A stretch of DNA of 64,000 nucleotides from Paenisporosarcina sp. FSL H8-0542 (GTDB taxonomy: Bacteria; Bacillota; Bacilli; Bacillales_A; Planococcaceae): positions 1,003,501 through 1,067,500 of the forward strand of contig NZ_CP152050.1 in assembly GCF_038632915.1 (NCBI RefSeq), in the 5' to 3' direction. The position numbers were made by a program, and so were the translations under genes. Within the stretch, counting starts at the first letter, position 1, and every line of letters begins with the position of its first letter. The notes below the pieces were generated by a model. The model did no database searches, was not told the DNA's origin, and saw only the letters and a list, made by a program, of their open reading frames with translations. Below, one piece after another: positions 8,787-17,296 of this stretch.

Positions 8787-10571
8787 ATGACGAAGACGAT
8801 TGCAAATGTAATTAAAGGCGGAAGCTTTTTAGTGGAAGATGTAGCACTTGATCGCGTCTTTACACCGGAAGACTTTACAGATGAACATAAAATGATTGCT
8901 AAAACAACAGAGGATTATGTTACACATGAAGTGGTGCCAGTCATTGAAAACTTGGAACATCATGAGTTTGAGCATTCTGTAAGACTATTAAAATCAGCTG
9001 GTGACTTAGGTTTACTAGGTGCAGACGTGCCTGAAGAATACGGCGGTCTGGCATTGGATAAAGTTTCATCTGCACTGATTGCAGAGAAAATGTCGCGTGC
9101 AGGTGGTTTCTCCATTACTCACGGTGCACACGTTGGAATTGGATCATTACCAATTGTACTTTTTGGGAATGAAGAGCAAAAACAAAAATATTTGCCTAAA
9201 CTCGCCACTGGCGAACTAATTGCCGCTTACGCGCTAACAGAGCCAGGTTCAGGTTCGGATGCTTTAGGTGCTAAAACTTCTGCCAAGTTAAATGCAGAAG
9301 GTACGCACTATGTATTAAATGGCGAGAAACAATGGATTACAAACGCTGGTTTTGCGGATGTATTTGTTGTGTATGCAAAAATTGACGGAGAACAATTCTC
9401 TGCTTTTATCGTAGAACGTGAATTCTCAGGCGTTTCAGTAGGCGCGGAAGAGAAGAAAATGGGGATTAAATCTTCTTCGACACGTACATTAATTTTACAG
9501 GATGCACAAGTGCCGGTTGAAAACTTACTTGGGGAAGTTGGCCGTGGCCACGTTATTGCATTCAATATCTTGAATATTGGTCGTTACAAATTGGGAGTGG
9601 GTACAGTTGGTGCATCCAAACGTGCTTTTGAATTGGCTGTTGCCTATTCGAACCAACGTCAACAATTTAAAACACCGATTTCTTCTTTCAACTTAACAAA
9701 AGAAAAGCTTTCAACAATGGCATCCAAATTATATGCTTCGGAAAGTTTGATTTATCGCACAGTTGGTTACTTTGAAGACCGCATGAGTCAATTGAGTCCT
9801 GAAGAGCAAAAAGATGGCAAAGCTATCGCTGCTTCTATTGCGGAATATGCTATTGAATGTTCAATCAACAAAGTGTTCGGCACAGAAGTATTGGATTATA
9901 TTGCGGATGAAGCAGTTCAGTTGCATGGCGGTTACGGCTTCATGCAAGAGTATGAAGTAGAGCGCATCTATCGTGACTCCCGCATTAACCGTATTTTCGA
10001 AGGCACAAATGAAATCAATCGTTTGCTGGTACCTGGTACGTTCTTGCGTAAAGCTATGAAAGGTGAACTTCCACTTCTTCAAAAAGCACAAGCGCTTCAA
10101 TCAGAATTGTTAATGATGATGCCAGAAGAAATTGAAGATGCACCATTAGCTCAAGAAAAAGTATTGGTGCAAAATGCTAAAAAAATCGGCTTGCTAGCTG
10201 CAGGTTTAGCGGCTCAACGTTACGGTACAAAACTTGAAACTGAACAAGAAGTATTGGCAAACATTGCGGACATCGTGAGCAATCTATTCGCAATGGAATC
10301 AGCTGTTCTGCGTACAGAGAAAGCAATCCAGCGTGACGGTGTTGATAAAGCGAACCAAAAACTTCTATACACTCAAATCTTCTGTCAGGAAGCTTTTGAA
10401 TGTATCGAAAAAGATGCGAAAGAAACATTGATTGCTGCAGTTGAAGGCGATAACTTACGCATGATGCTTTCTGCACTGCGTAAATTGACTCGCTCTACTC
10501 CTTATAATGTAATTGCCAAAAAACGTGAAGCTTCGGTTAAATTGATTGACGCTGAGAAATACGTAGTTTAA
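8787..10571 (+). CDS. fadE: Acyl-CoA dehydrogenase
   Basis: 594 residues, longer than classical acyl-CoA dehydrogenases (about 380) because of a helical C-terminal domain of some 190 residues, as in B. subtilis FadE. It is an FAD enzyme that introduces the trans-2 double bond in the first beta-oxidation step. Visible motifs are ALTEPGSGSDALG and GEKQWITNAG (flavin and substrate binding), LHGGYGF, and IFEGTNEINR, which carries the likely catalytic Glu. Last gene of fadNAE; a strong terminator follows at 10600. Confidence 0.95.
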   Translation: MTKTIANVIKGGSFLVEDVALDRVFTPEDFTDEHKMIAKTTEDYVTHEVVPVIENLEHHEFEHSVRLLKSAGDLGLLGADVPEEYGGLALDKVSSALIAEKMSRAGGFSITHGAHVGIGSLPIVLFGNEEQKQKYLPKLATGELIAAYALTEPGSGSDALGAKTSAKLNAEGTHYVLNGEKQWITNAGFADVFVVYAKIDGEQFSAFIVEREFSGVSVGAEEKKMGIKSSSTRTLILQDAQVPVENLLGEVGRGHVIAFNILNIGRYKLGVGTVGASKRAFELAVAYSNQRQQFKTPISSFNLTKEKLSTMASKLYASESLIYRTVGYFEDRMSQLSPEEQKDGKAIAASIAEYAIECSINKVFGTEVLDYIADEAVQLHGGYGFMQEYEVERIYRDSRINRIFEGTNEINRLLVPGTFLRKAMKGELPLLQKAQALQSELLMMMPEEIEDAPLAQEKVLVQNAKKIGLLAAGLAAQRYGTKLETEQEVLANIADIVSNLFAMESAVLRTEKAIQRDGVDKANQKLLYTQIFCQEAFECIEKDAKETLIAAVEGDNLRMMLSALRKLTRSTPYNVIAKKREASVKLIDAEKYVV

Positions 10572-10599
10572 TAAAATCTCGATATTTGACCCTATTATT

Positions 10600-10640
10600 G
10601 AACAAGGCGAAGTGCTTCTGCCACTTCGCCTTGTTTGTAT
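10600..10640 (+). terminator. Terminator of the fad operon
   Basis: AACAAGGCGAAGTG pairs with CACTTCGCCTTGTT, with T-rich sequence beyond. It lies 30 bp after fadE. Confidence 0.88.
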
Positions 10641-10767
10641 TTTAAGAAAACTATTAATACTAAAAATCACCGATAGGTTCTTCGATGAACCTAAGGAGAA
10701 CTTCCTTCAATACTGGAAATAAACAAGTGAAAATATTTGATTGACGCAAAGAAAAACGTAGAATAAA

Positions 10768-10809
10768 AAATCCGAACGCTTCTGATGAGGTGTTCGGATT
10801 TATTTTTTG
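10768..10809 (+). terminator. Terminator-like hairpin in the yusI leader
   Basis: AAATCCGAAC (10768-10777) pairs with GTTCGGATTT (10792-10801) and is followed by six T. It lies downstream of the fad terminator and upstream of yusI, so it either backs up fad termination or attenuates yusI. A possible -10 box, TAGAAT, precedes it at 10760. Confidence 0.65.
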
Positions 10810-10842
10810 ATAGACTGGTTAAAATGATGATAAGGAGGTTGA

Positions 10843-11205
10843 ATGATGGCTATTACGTATTATGGATATCCGAAATGTAGTACTTGCAAAAAGGCTAAAG
10901 CATGGTTGGATGCCGAAGGTCTTTCGTATCATGATGTACATATTGTAGAAACTCCCCCTTCAAAGGAAGAGTTGAAAAAGATCGTAGAGACAAGTGGGTT
11001 GCCGCTTAAGAAGTTTTATAACACGAGTGGAATGAAATATAGGGAGCTTGGTTTAAAAGATAAACTGCCGACGATGTCAGATGAAGAACAATATGAATTG
11101 CTTGCTTCAGACGGGATGCTCATTAAAAGACCCCTTGTGACGGACGGCTTGAAAGCCACAGTAGGTTTTAAGGAGTCGGATTTTACTGTGAATTGGAAAA
11201 GCTGA
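10843..11205 (+). CDS. ArsC/Spx-family protein (YusI-like)
   Basis: 120 residues with the thioredoxin-fold ArsC/Spx signature: YGYPKCSTCKKAKAWL with Cys12 and Cys15, then KKFYNTSGMKYRELGL and LIKRPLV. The full CxxC and the position between fad and gcvH match B. subtilis YusI. It could be a reductase-like protein or a regulator that binds RNA polymerase, as Spx does; the sequence alone does not decide. AAGGAGG precedes two adjacent ATGs (10843 and 10846), and the second has better spacing. Confidence 0.85.
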   Translation: MMAITYYGYPKCSTCKKAKAWLDAEGLSYHDVHIVETPPSKEELKKIVETSGLPLKKFYNTSGMKYRELGLKDKLPTMSDEEQYELLASDGMLIKRPLVTDGLKATVGFKESDFTVNWKS

Positions 11206-11279
11206 TTTTCTGTTCTTGTTTTTAAGGAAAGATTATGTCAAACTGAAGTTGAATATATTACATATTTGGAGGGGTATTA

Positions 11280-11660
11280 ATGAGCACACCAAAAGAATTA
11301 CGCTACTCTGAGGAACACGAATGGGTTAAAGTTGAAGATGGAAAAGCACGCATCGGCATCACTAACTTCGCTCAATCTGAGCTTGGTGATATTGTATTCG
11401 TAGAACTTCCACAAGTAGGCGACGAAATCAAAACGAACGAACCATTTGGCAGTGTTGAATCTGTTAAAACAGTTTCTGAGCTATACGCACCAATCAGTGG
11501 TAAAGTAGTTGAAGTGAACAGCGGATTGGAAGACAGTCCTGAATTCGTGAATGAATCTCCATACGAGAATGCATGGATGATCGTTGTAGAACCTACAGAT
11601 TTGTCTGAAGTGGACTCATTAATGACGGCTGAGCAATACGAAGAAATGACACAAGAGTAA
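11280..11660 (+). CDS. gcvH: Glycine cleavage system H protein
   Basis: 126 residues. The lipoyl-carrying Lys63 lies in [16 protein letters not shown], the canonical site. H protein shuttles the aminomethyl group in glycine cleavage, and in Bacillus it also passes lipoate to other complexes. The rest of the cleavage system is not nearby, as in B. subtilis. A TTGGAGGGG ribosome site precedes the ATG. A terminator follows at 11673. lipA, at 41651, could modify this protein. Confidence 0.96.
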   Translation: MSTPKELRYSEEHEWVKVEDGKARIGITNFAQSELGDIVFVELPQVGDEIKTNEPFGSVESVKTVSELYAPISGKVVEVNSGLEDSPEFVNESPYENAWMIVVEPTDLSEVDSLMTAEQYEEMTQE

Positions 11661-11672
11661 TATCGTTAGTTG

Positions 11673-11699
11673 AACGCCGACATTTGTTCGGCGTTTTTT
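11673..11699 (+). terminator. Terminator of gcvH
   Basis: AACGCCGA pairs with TCGGCGTT around a short loop, followed by a T run. Confidence 0.85.
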
Positions 11700-11847
11700 G
11701 CATATGTCGATTATAACAGCGAGTTTAAAACGGGATATTGAAAAGAGTGGCATTGGTTGTGATCGGGAAGAGTTGCAACCTGATGGACTCCGTTTCAAGA
11801 AAACTTTTTAAACAATCTTTTATGTCAGTACAGCCAGGAGTGATCCC

Positions 11848-12189
11848 ATGCCAATTGATAAAGTCATAATTGTAGAAGGTCGATCAGATAAACAGCGGAT
11901 TCTGCGTCTTATTGCAGAGCCAGTTGAAATTATCTGCACGAACGGAACAGTCAGCCCCACGCGATTGGAAGAAATATTAGCCCCCTACGATCAGTTGGAG
12001 ATTTATGTATTTGTCGATGCTGATAAGTCCGGAGAGAAATTACGTGCGCTCATTAAACGTGAATTTCCCGAAGCACTTCATTTATATACTGATCCAGCCT
12101 ACCGAGAAGTTGCGACTACACCAATGAAAGTTCTAGCGACTGTGTTGCTCGGAGCGAATATCGATGTTAAAGCGGAATTTATTGCCTAA
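11848..12189 (+). CDS. Toprim-domain protein (YusF-like)
   Basis: 113 residues. The Toprim signature is clear: VIIVEGRSDKQRI with the catalytic Glu near residue 9, and YVFVDADKSGEKLR with the DxD pair near 57. Such stand-alone Toprim proteins resemble the RNase M5 and primase catalytic core and may cut or process nucleic acid. The exact role of YusF is not known to me. CAGGAG precedes the ATG. It is followed after three bases by the yusE-like gene, so the two are probably co-transcribed. Confidence 0.85.
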   Translation: MPIDKVIIVEGRSDKQRILRLIAEPVEIICTNGTVSPTRLEEILAPYDQLEIYVFVDADKSGEKLRALIKREFPEALHLYTDPAYREVATTPMKVLATVLLGANIDVKAEFIA

Positions 12190-12192
12190 AGG

Positions 12193-12510
12193 ATGAATAC
12201 AATGAAAGAATGGACGCGTGCGGAGTGGGAAAATCATTCTCAAAACGCAAAGAGGGCAGCTTATTATTTATATACGCCCATGTGTGGAACTTGCCAAGTT
12301 GCCTCAAAAATGATGGACGTTGTGGAAGAACTTTTGCCGGATTTGCAAATAGGGAAAGCAAACTTGAACTATGTAGAAAGTTTAGCGGTCGATTATCAAA
12401 TCCAAAGCGTCCCTTGTTTACTCATTGCGGAAAATGGTCAAATAGTTGAAAAAGTTTATGCTTTTCAATCAGTTCCCTATCTCTATAATCGTTTGCAAAA
12501 AAATAATTGA
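12193..12510 (+). CDS. Thioredoxin-like protein (YusE-like)
   Basis: 105 residues. The redox site is MCGTC (Cys31 and Cys34), followed by the VDYQIQSVPCLLI cis-Pro block. It overlaps nothing but starts three bases after yusF. An internal ATG at 12202 is also possible, since the AAAGG site is better spaced for it. The -35 box of the met promoter overlaps its stop codon, so transcription of the next unit starts immediately after. It is probably a cytoplasmic dithiol protein of unknown partner. Confidence 0.87.
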   Translation: MNTMKEWTRAEWENHSQNAKRAAYYLYTPMCGTCQVASKMMDVVEELLPDLQIGKANLNYVESLAVDYQIQSVPCLLIAENGQIVEKVYAFQSVPYLYNRLQKNN

Positions 12511-12535
12511 CGTTCGCATTTGAACGTGTTACATT
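12507..12535 (+). promoter_or_regulatory. Promoter of the SAM riboswitch and met operon
   Basis: TTGACG at 12507 and TACATT at 12530 are separated by 17 bp. Transcription would start about 25 bp before the first riboswitch stem. Confidence 0.75.
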
Positions 12536-12567
12536 ATCATTCGTAACTAAAAACTTAATATCGTAAA

Positions 12568-12675
12568 CTCTTATAAAGAGAGGCTGAGGGAAGTGCCCTA
12601 TGAAGCCCGGCAACCGTCACAATTTGTGAAATGGTGCCAAATCACTCAAAGCGAATTCGCTTTGAAAGATGAGAG
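12568..12675 (+). ncRNA. SAM-I riboswitch (S box) aptamer
   Basis: The conserved S-box order is intact: CTTATAAAGAGAGG, CTGAGGGAAGTGCCC, GAAGCCCGGCAACC, GGTGCCAAATC and the closing GATGAGAG. SAM binding should favour the downstream terminator and shut off metNPQ. P1 pairs CTC at 12568-12570 with GAG near 12673. Confidence 0.96.
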
Positions 12676-12705
12676 AACGGTCTAACGTATATAATTGTGC
12701 ATTAG

Positions 12706-12740
12706 TCCCTTCTGCTTGTCTGCGGAAGGGATTTTTATTT
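12706..12740 (+). terminator. Expression-platform terminator of the SAM riboswitch
   Basis: TCCCTTCTGC pairs with GCGGAAGGGA (one G-U pair), followed by a T-rich run. It lies 30 bp after the aptamer. Confidence 0.88.
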
Positions 12741-12834
12741 TTTTAGGATATTTCAATAAAATGATGTTGATATTAAATAAAATGAAAGAGGTTATTTGCG
12801 CACGCTAAGCTTGAGAGCAGGTAAGTGGTTTTAA

Positions 12835-12877
12835 ACTTGTTGACTCATGCGAAACATGCGGCCAGCGCAATTGCACG
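12835..12877 (+). repeat. Dispersed intergenic repeat, copy 1
   Basis: A 43-bp block in the metN leader is identical at 38 positions to 61580-61622 upstream of the patB-side terminator. Both contain CATGCGGCCAGCGCAA or a close variant. It lies between the riboswitch terminator and metN. Confidence 0.75.
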
Positions 12878-12925
12878 ATAAAGAAAACAAATAAAATGCT
12901 TGATAAATTCAGAGGTGAAGTAAAT

Positions 12926-13951
12926 ATGATTCAATTAAAAAACTTATCAAAACGGTTTGAAACCGGTAATGGACAACTCATAGCGGTAGATGACGTGAAT
13001 GTGACGATTGATCAAGGCGAGATTTTTGGCATAATCGGTTACAGTGGAGCCGGAAAAAGTACGTTAATCAGATTATTGAATGGCTTGGAAAAACCTACTT
13101 CAGGTAGTGTCACTGTAAATGGACACGAAATCTCGTCCAGTTCAGGACAAGATCTTCGTAGTGCAAGACAAAAAGTAAGCATGATTTTTCAACATTTCAA
13201 CTTACTATGGTCGCGGACAGTCGAGGAAAATATTTCATTCCCACTAGAAATTGCAGGGATTAGCAAAACGCAACGTTCAGAACGAGTTAAAGAATTAATC
13301 GAACTAGTTGGATTGACAGGGAGGGATAAAGCATACCCTTCCCAATTATCCGGCGGTCAAAAGCAACGGGTAGGAATTGCCCGTGCCCTTGCCAATAATC
13401 CTGAAGTGCTGCTATGTGATGAAGCGACATCAGCACTTGACCCTGAAACAACAGATGCCATTTTGGAACTATTGGTAGATATCAACAAACGGTTGGGTTT
13501 GACAATTGTCCTGATTACACATGAAATGCATGTCATCCGTAAAATTTGTCATCGGGTTGCGGTCATGGAAGCTGGAAAAGTGGTTGAAATGGGAAGTGTA
13601 CTTCAAATATTCCAAACTCCTGAACAACCCATTACGAAACGCTTTGTTGCCCAGGTAAATGGTCCGGAGTCAGCCAGCCAGACTATTGCTCATTTGGTAG
13701 AGCAATATCCCTCAGGCAAGCTTGTGAAACTAGTGTTTGTCGGAGATAGAACGGAGCAACCGATTCTATCAAGATTAATTAAGCAATATCAAGTAGAAGT
13801 TAACATCGTTCAAGGGAATATCGCACAAACTCAAAATGGTGCATATGGAACGTTATATTTACAAATCGACGGTGATTCAAATGCCATCGACCAAGCGATT
13901 GATTATTTACATGGACAAGATGTTCATACGGAGGTGATTTCACATGATTGA
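12926..13951 (+). CDS. metN: Methionine ABC transporter ATP-binding protein
   Basis: 341 residues from ATG 12926, with GAGGTGAAG seven bases upstream; an in-frame ATG at 12896 lacks a ribosome site. The nucleotide-binding domain shows Walker A GYSGAGKST, signature LSGGQKQR and Walker B VLLCDEATSALD. A C-terminal NIL regulatory domain spans about 265-341. It powers uptake of D/L-methionine through MetP from the MetQ lipoprotein. Controlled by the upstream SAM riboswitch. It overlaps metP by eight bases. Confidence 0.95.
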   Translation: MIQLKNLSKRFETGNGQLIAVDDVNVTIDQGEIFGIIGYSGAGKSTLIRLLNGLEKPTSGSVTVNGHEISSSSGQDLRSARQKVSMIFQHFNLLWSRTVEENISFPLEIAGISKTQRSERVKELIELVGLTGRDKAYPSQLSGGQKQRVGIARALANNPEVLLCDEATSALDPETTDAILELLVDINKRLGLTIVLITHEMHVIRKICHRVAVMEAGKVVEMGSVLQIFQTPEQPITKRFVAQVNGPESASQTIAHLVEQYPSGKLVKLVFVGDRTEQPILSRLIKQYQVEVNIVQGNIAQTQNGAYGTLYLQIDGDSNAIDQAIDYLHGQDVHTEVISHD

Positions 13952-14612
13952 AAACCTTCTACCGAATGTGGATTGGGAAAAAATGTGGGAAGCCACACTT
14001 GAAACGTTATATATGACTGCAATGGCTACCGTTTTAACTTTCATAATTGGACTTGCACTTGGAATTTTGCTGTTTGTAACTAGCCCTCGTCAATTATGGG
14101 CAAATAAAATAGTGTACTGGTTAACAGGGGCGTTCGTTAATATTTTCAGATCCATCCCGTTTATCATCTTAATTATTTTGTTGATTCCGTTTACTAAATT
14201 CCTACTCGGTACGATTCGTGGGGCAAATGCTGCATTACCGGCACTAATCATAGGTGCAGCACCATTTTATGCCCGCATGGTCCTGATTGCATTACGTGAA
14301 ATAGATAAAGGTGTAATTGAAGCTGCTCGCTCAATGGGTGCTAAAACTTCCACAATCATTTGGAAAGTGCTACTTCCGGAGTCCATGCCTGCATTAATCT
14401 CAGGACTGACCGTTACAGCAATTGCCCTTGTAGGTTATACTGCGATGGCAGGAATTATCGGAGCGGGCGGTCTTGGAACACTCGCATTTTTAGATGGCTT
14501 CCAACGCAGTAGGGGAGATGTAACAGTTGTTTCCACAATTATCATTTTACTAATTGTCTTTATCATCCAATGGGTGGGAGATTCGATTACAACAAAAACA
14601 GACAAACGTTAA
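13944..14612 (+). CDS. metP: Methionine ABC transporter permease
   Basis: 222 residues with five or so membrane segments (for example TLYMTAMATVLTFIIGLALG at the N-terminus). The EAA loop that docks the ATPase is visible as EIDKGVIEAARSMGAKTSTI near residue 123. The size and motif fit MetI/MetP permeases. Its start overlaps the end of metN, which couples their translation. metQ follows after 50 bp. Confidence 0.95.
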   Translation: MIENLLPNVDWEKMWEATLETLYMTAMATVLTFIIGLALGILLFVTSPRQLWANKIVYWLTGAFVNIFRSIPFIILIILLIPFTKFLLGTIRGANAALPALIIGAAPFYARMVLIALREIDKGVIEAARSMGAKTSTIIWKVLLPESMPALISGLTVTAIALVGYTAMAGIIGAGGLGTLAFLDGFQRSRGDVTVVSTIIILLIVFIIQWVGDSITTKTDKR

Positions 14613-14662
14613 GGTGCTTTCGGGTGAAAGCTCGATCACATAAACAAAAAAAGGGAGAGATA

Positions 14663-15490
14663 ATGATGAAGAAATTTGTAGCAGGAATTTTATTATCGGC
14701 AAGTGCAATCACTCTAGCAGCATGTGGCGGAGGAGCTGACTCATCATCAGGTGGAGACAGTAAAGAACTTGTAGTGGGAGCATCTAACATACCCCATTCA
14801 GAAATTTTGGAACAAGCAAAACCGTTGCTTGAAGAAAAAGGTATTGAACTTAAAATTGAAACTTACCAAGATTACATTTTACCGAATGAGGATTTGGAAA
14901 ATGGCGATTTGGATGCAAACTACTTCCAGCACATTCCTTACTTCGAAGCTCAAATGGCCGATCATGGCTATGATTTTGCCAATGCTGGTGGTATCCATAT
15001 TGAGCCAATCGGTGTGTACTCAAAAAAATATAAGTCTCTGGATGAACTTCCTGAAGGAGCAACGATACTAATCAGTAATTCAGTTGCTGACCATGGTCGT
15101 ATCCTATCTATGTTGGAAGCTGAGGGTCTAATCACATTGAAAGAAGGCATTGATAAGACAACAGCCGAAGTAAAAGATATTGTAGACAATCCGAAGAACT
15201 TGGAATTTGATGCAGAATACGAAGCAGCACTACTTGTACAAATGTACGAAAATGAAGAAGGCGATGCGGTGTTAATCAACTCAAACTACGCAATCGACGC
15301 TGGGTTGAACCCATTGGAAGATTCAATCGCTATTGAAAACTCAGAATCTCCATACGTAAATATCATTGCTGTAAAAGCTGGTAATGAAAAAAATAAAGAA
15401 ATTAAAGCATTAGTTGAAGTATTGAAATCTAAAGAAATTCAAGATTTCATTTTAGAAGAATGGGGCGGCTCGGTCGTTCCAGTTAAATAA
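14663..15490 (+). CDS. metQ: Methionine-binding lipoprotein
   Basis: 275 residues. A lipoprotein signal peptide, MMKKFVAGILLSASAITLAAC, leads to a lipidated Cys at about residue 21, then a Gly/Ser linker. The NlpA-type binding domain includes VVGASNIPHSEILE, NYFQHIPYFE and IALVLVNSNYA-like blocks (here AVLINSNYAIDAG). GGGAGAGA precedes two ATGs, and an upstream in-frame ATG at 14570 lies inside metP and is rejected. It delivers methionine to MetNP at the outer face of the membrane. A terminator follows at 15503. Confidence 0.95.
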   Translation: MMKKFVAGILLSASAITLAACGGGADSSSGGDSKELVVGASNIPHSEILEQAKPLLEEKGIELKIETYQDYILPNEDLENGDLDANYFQHIPYFEAQMADHGYDFANAGGIHIEPIGVYSKKYKSLDELPEGATILISNSVADHGRILSMLEAEGLITLKEGIDKTTAEVKDIVDNPKNLEFDAEYEAALLVQMYENEEGDAVLINSNYAIDAGLNPLEDSIAIENSESPYVNIIAVKAGNEKNKEIKALVEVLKSKEIQDFILEEWGGSVVPVK

Positions 15491-15502
15491 AGTAATCCTA
15501 TG

Positions 15503-15530
15503 GACGTCGGGAAACCGACGTCTTTTCTAT
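15503..15530 (+). terminator. Terminator of metNPQ
   Basis: GACGTCGG, loop GAAA, CCGACGTC, then TTTTCT. Confidence 0.87.
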
Positions 15531-15589
15531 TTCTTGGAAGAGGATACTTAGTCAGTAACTTGAAGATTGTTTTTTTGTGGGAATCAATG

Positions 15590-15735
15590 GGTGAGACCGA
15601 TTAAATGGTATTTGATGCCGATTAAAACTAAGTCAATGCCGTTTAAATCTCGTTTGAACCCAATTAAATTCAAGACAATGCCAATTAAATTTCATTTTAC
15701 TCCAAATTAAATGAGTGTCATACCGAGTTAGGATT
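15590..15735. repeat. Tandem array with exact 21-bp spacing
   Basis: The motif CC(A/G)ATTAAAT or a variant begins at 15597, 15618, 15639, 15660, 15681, 15702 and (decayed) 15723, each exactly 21 bp from the last. Sequence between the cores has diverged, but the spacing has not. The array lies in the 499-bp gap between metQ and the lipoprotein gene at 15990. The rest of that gap holds only the met terminator and an AT-rich promoter region. Confidence 0.85.
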
Positions 15736-15989
15736 TAATCCAAACGATGATTATACTAATGATTGTACATTACATAGCACAGGATAGTTTTGAATTGACA
15801 ACAAATATAAATGAAGATGAGGCATTACCATGTTAATCGTGAATCGACTTTCACGTGAAAAAACTAATGAAAGTAGCTCTTTGGAATCATAATTTTCAAT
15901 GTGTTCCGACTATTTTGTATAGCCTTTACATTGGGAATATTGTTATGGTAGGATAATGATGCAAATTGACTACATATAAAGGAGATTCA

Positions 15990-16523
15990 ATGATGAAAAA
16001 ATTATTACTACTACTTACTTCACTTACAATCGTTCTTGCGGCATGTTCATCTGATAAAGAAGAAAAGCCGGAAACAACAACAAACGGAGCAGCAAAGACT
16101 GAAGAAAAAGCTAATCCTGCAGCAGATATGATGAAGTTTTATTTATCCATTTCTCAATCAATTAATGAGGTTGATGCTGATTTAAACGCTTTTGAAGATG
16201 CACAGGGTGAAGCAGCACTTCCTGAAGGTGCCGATCTTCAAGCGATGAAAGATGCAGCAAAAGCTTCTGCAGACAATGCATCAGCAAAAGTAGAAGCGTT
16301 GGAAGTTCCTAAAACCTTAACAAAGCAACAAGAAGCAATTAACAGCGCACTTTCTAAAATTCAAGAAGCTTACACAATGAAATCAAAAGCGTTAGCTTCT
16401 GAAGGCGAAGTTCAATTAGATGAAGCAAATGCAAAATTCCAGGAAGCTGACAAAGAGTTAAATGCTGTCCTTGAAGAAATCGGTTTGGTTGGTTCAAGTA
16501 TTTTTAATGAAGTTTCTTTATAA
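15990..16523 (+). CDS. Small lipoprotein, helical, unknown function
   Basis: 177 residues. The signal peptide MMKKLLLLLTSLTIVLAAC gives a lipidated Cys near residue 19, followed by a Lys/Glu/Thr-rich linker. The mature part (about 50-177) is Ala/Glu/Lys-rich and predicted to be almost all helix, probably a long coiled coil. I do not recognise the family. AAAGGAG precedes the ATG; an in-frame start 24 bases upstream lacks one. It stands alone with its own terminator and is expected on the outer face of the membrane. Confidence 0.85.
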   Translation: MMKKLLLLLTSLTIVLAACSSDKEEKPETTTNGAAKTEEKANPAADMMKFYLSISQSINEVDADLNAFEDAQGEAALPEGADLQAMKDAAKASADNASAKVEALEVPKTLTKQQEAINSALSKIQEAYTMKSKALASEGEVQLDEANAKFQEADKELNAVLEEIGLVGSSIFNEVSL

Positions 16524-16540
16524 GAAACAAAATGTTTTCC

Positions 16541-16580
16541 AAAAAGTTCTTCCGTTAATTCGGTCGAACTTTTTTTTTTT
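16541..16580 (+). terminator. Terminator of the lipoprotein gene
   Basis: AAAAAGTTC pairs with GAACTTTTT, with an inner CCG/CGG pair and a run of about 14 T. Confidence 0.87.
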
Positions 16581-16581
16581 G

Positions 16582-16849
16582 AGCTGATAACTCGTTGTAA
16601 ATTGTACATATGCGCTTGCTGCTTGTTCGGCCTGATCCAACGTACTGAGATTAACCAGTTCGTCCATGAAAATCGAATCGATACATATTTTGTTATAAAT
16701 CAAAAATAAAAGTTATGAGAGTTTTTGTTTGAAAGTTTGACCAGTGGGTATATATACAAATGTGAAGGATTACAACTTACAACAGTAGGTTGAAAATTTG
16801 AAAGGAATGATTCACTATCCAATCACTAGATTTTACCTACACAGAACGT
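16582..16849. other. Intergenic stretch, nothing assigned
   Basis: AT-rich sequence between the lipoprotein terminator and the small frame at 16850. Only an AAAGGAATG ribosome-site-like string at 16801 stands out. I see no convincing gene, repeat or RNA. Confidence 0.5.
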
Positions 16850-16999
16850 ATGGACCAAGCATTCAGAAGCGCACATGGAGTTGGATTGGTTGATTATCAA
16901 AACGACGCCGATATACGAATTAGGGTTGAAATGCAACGTGAACGTGATCATGAAATTGGCCAACAAATCGCGGCTCGTCTAGAGCGTCAAGCACATTGA
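16850..16999 (+). CDS. Possible small protein or gene remnant, unknown
   Basis: A 49-codon frame from ATG 16850 reads MDQAFRSAHGVGLVDYQNDA, then a charged helix with IRIRVEMQRERDHE, ending in RLERQAH. Codon use looks genuine, and the frame stays open 14 codons further upstream without a standard start. The good ribosome site at 16801 serves an ATG in another frame. The gene may therefore have lost its start by a small indel. A terminator follows 23 bp after the stop, which supports a real transcription unit. Family not recognised. Confidence 0.45.
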   Translation: MDQAFRSAHGVGLVDYQNDADIRIRVEMQRERDHEIGQQIAARLERQAH

Positions 17000-17021
17000 G
17001 AAGTATAATAAATAGTAGCAA

Positions 17022-17058
17022 AAGTCAGTGAGCCTAGGTTCATTGGCTTTTTTTTGTC
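17022..17058 (+). terminator. Terminator after the small 16850 frame
   Basis: AAGTCAGTGAG pairs with TTCATTGGCTT with two G-U pairs, followed by eight T. Confidence 0.75.
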
Positions 17059-17205
17059 GTTTCTTAGTGAAATCGATTCTCAATTAGATTCGCTTTATTG
17101 AAAATGAAAAACTGTGAATGATAGTATATGATAAATCGTGCTGATATTAGTTAATTTCAATTGTGTTAAACGATTTTCATATATTTAATAGGCCGTTTAA
17201 AAGAT

Positions 17206-17234
17206 TTGCAAGGGGTCGATAATTCGGTTAAGAT
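17206..17234 (+). promoter_or_regulatory. Probable suf operon promoter
   Basis: TTGCAA at 17206 and TAAGAT at 17229 have a 17-bp spacer, 60 bp before sufC. No clear operator is seen. Confidence 0.55.
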
Positions 17235-17296
17235 TAGAATGATAATAAATTAAGAATGGTTTTTTCCGTTCATTTATACAATATGGAGGTTATAAA

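Noticed and set aside
15590-15735. CRISPR array
   Set aside because: The 21-bp period has no constant repeat separated by unique spacers of about 30 bp, and there are no cas genes.
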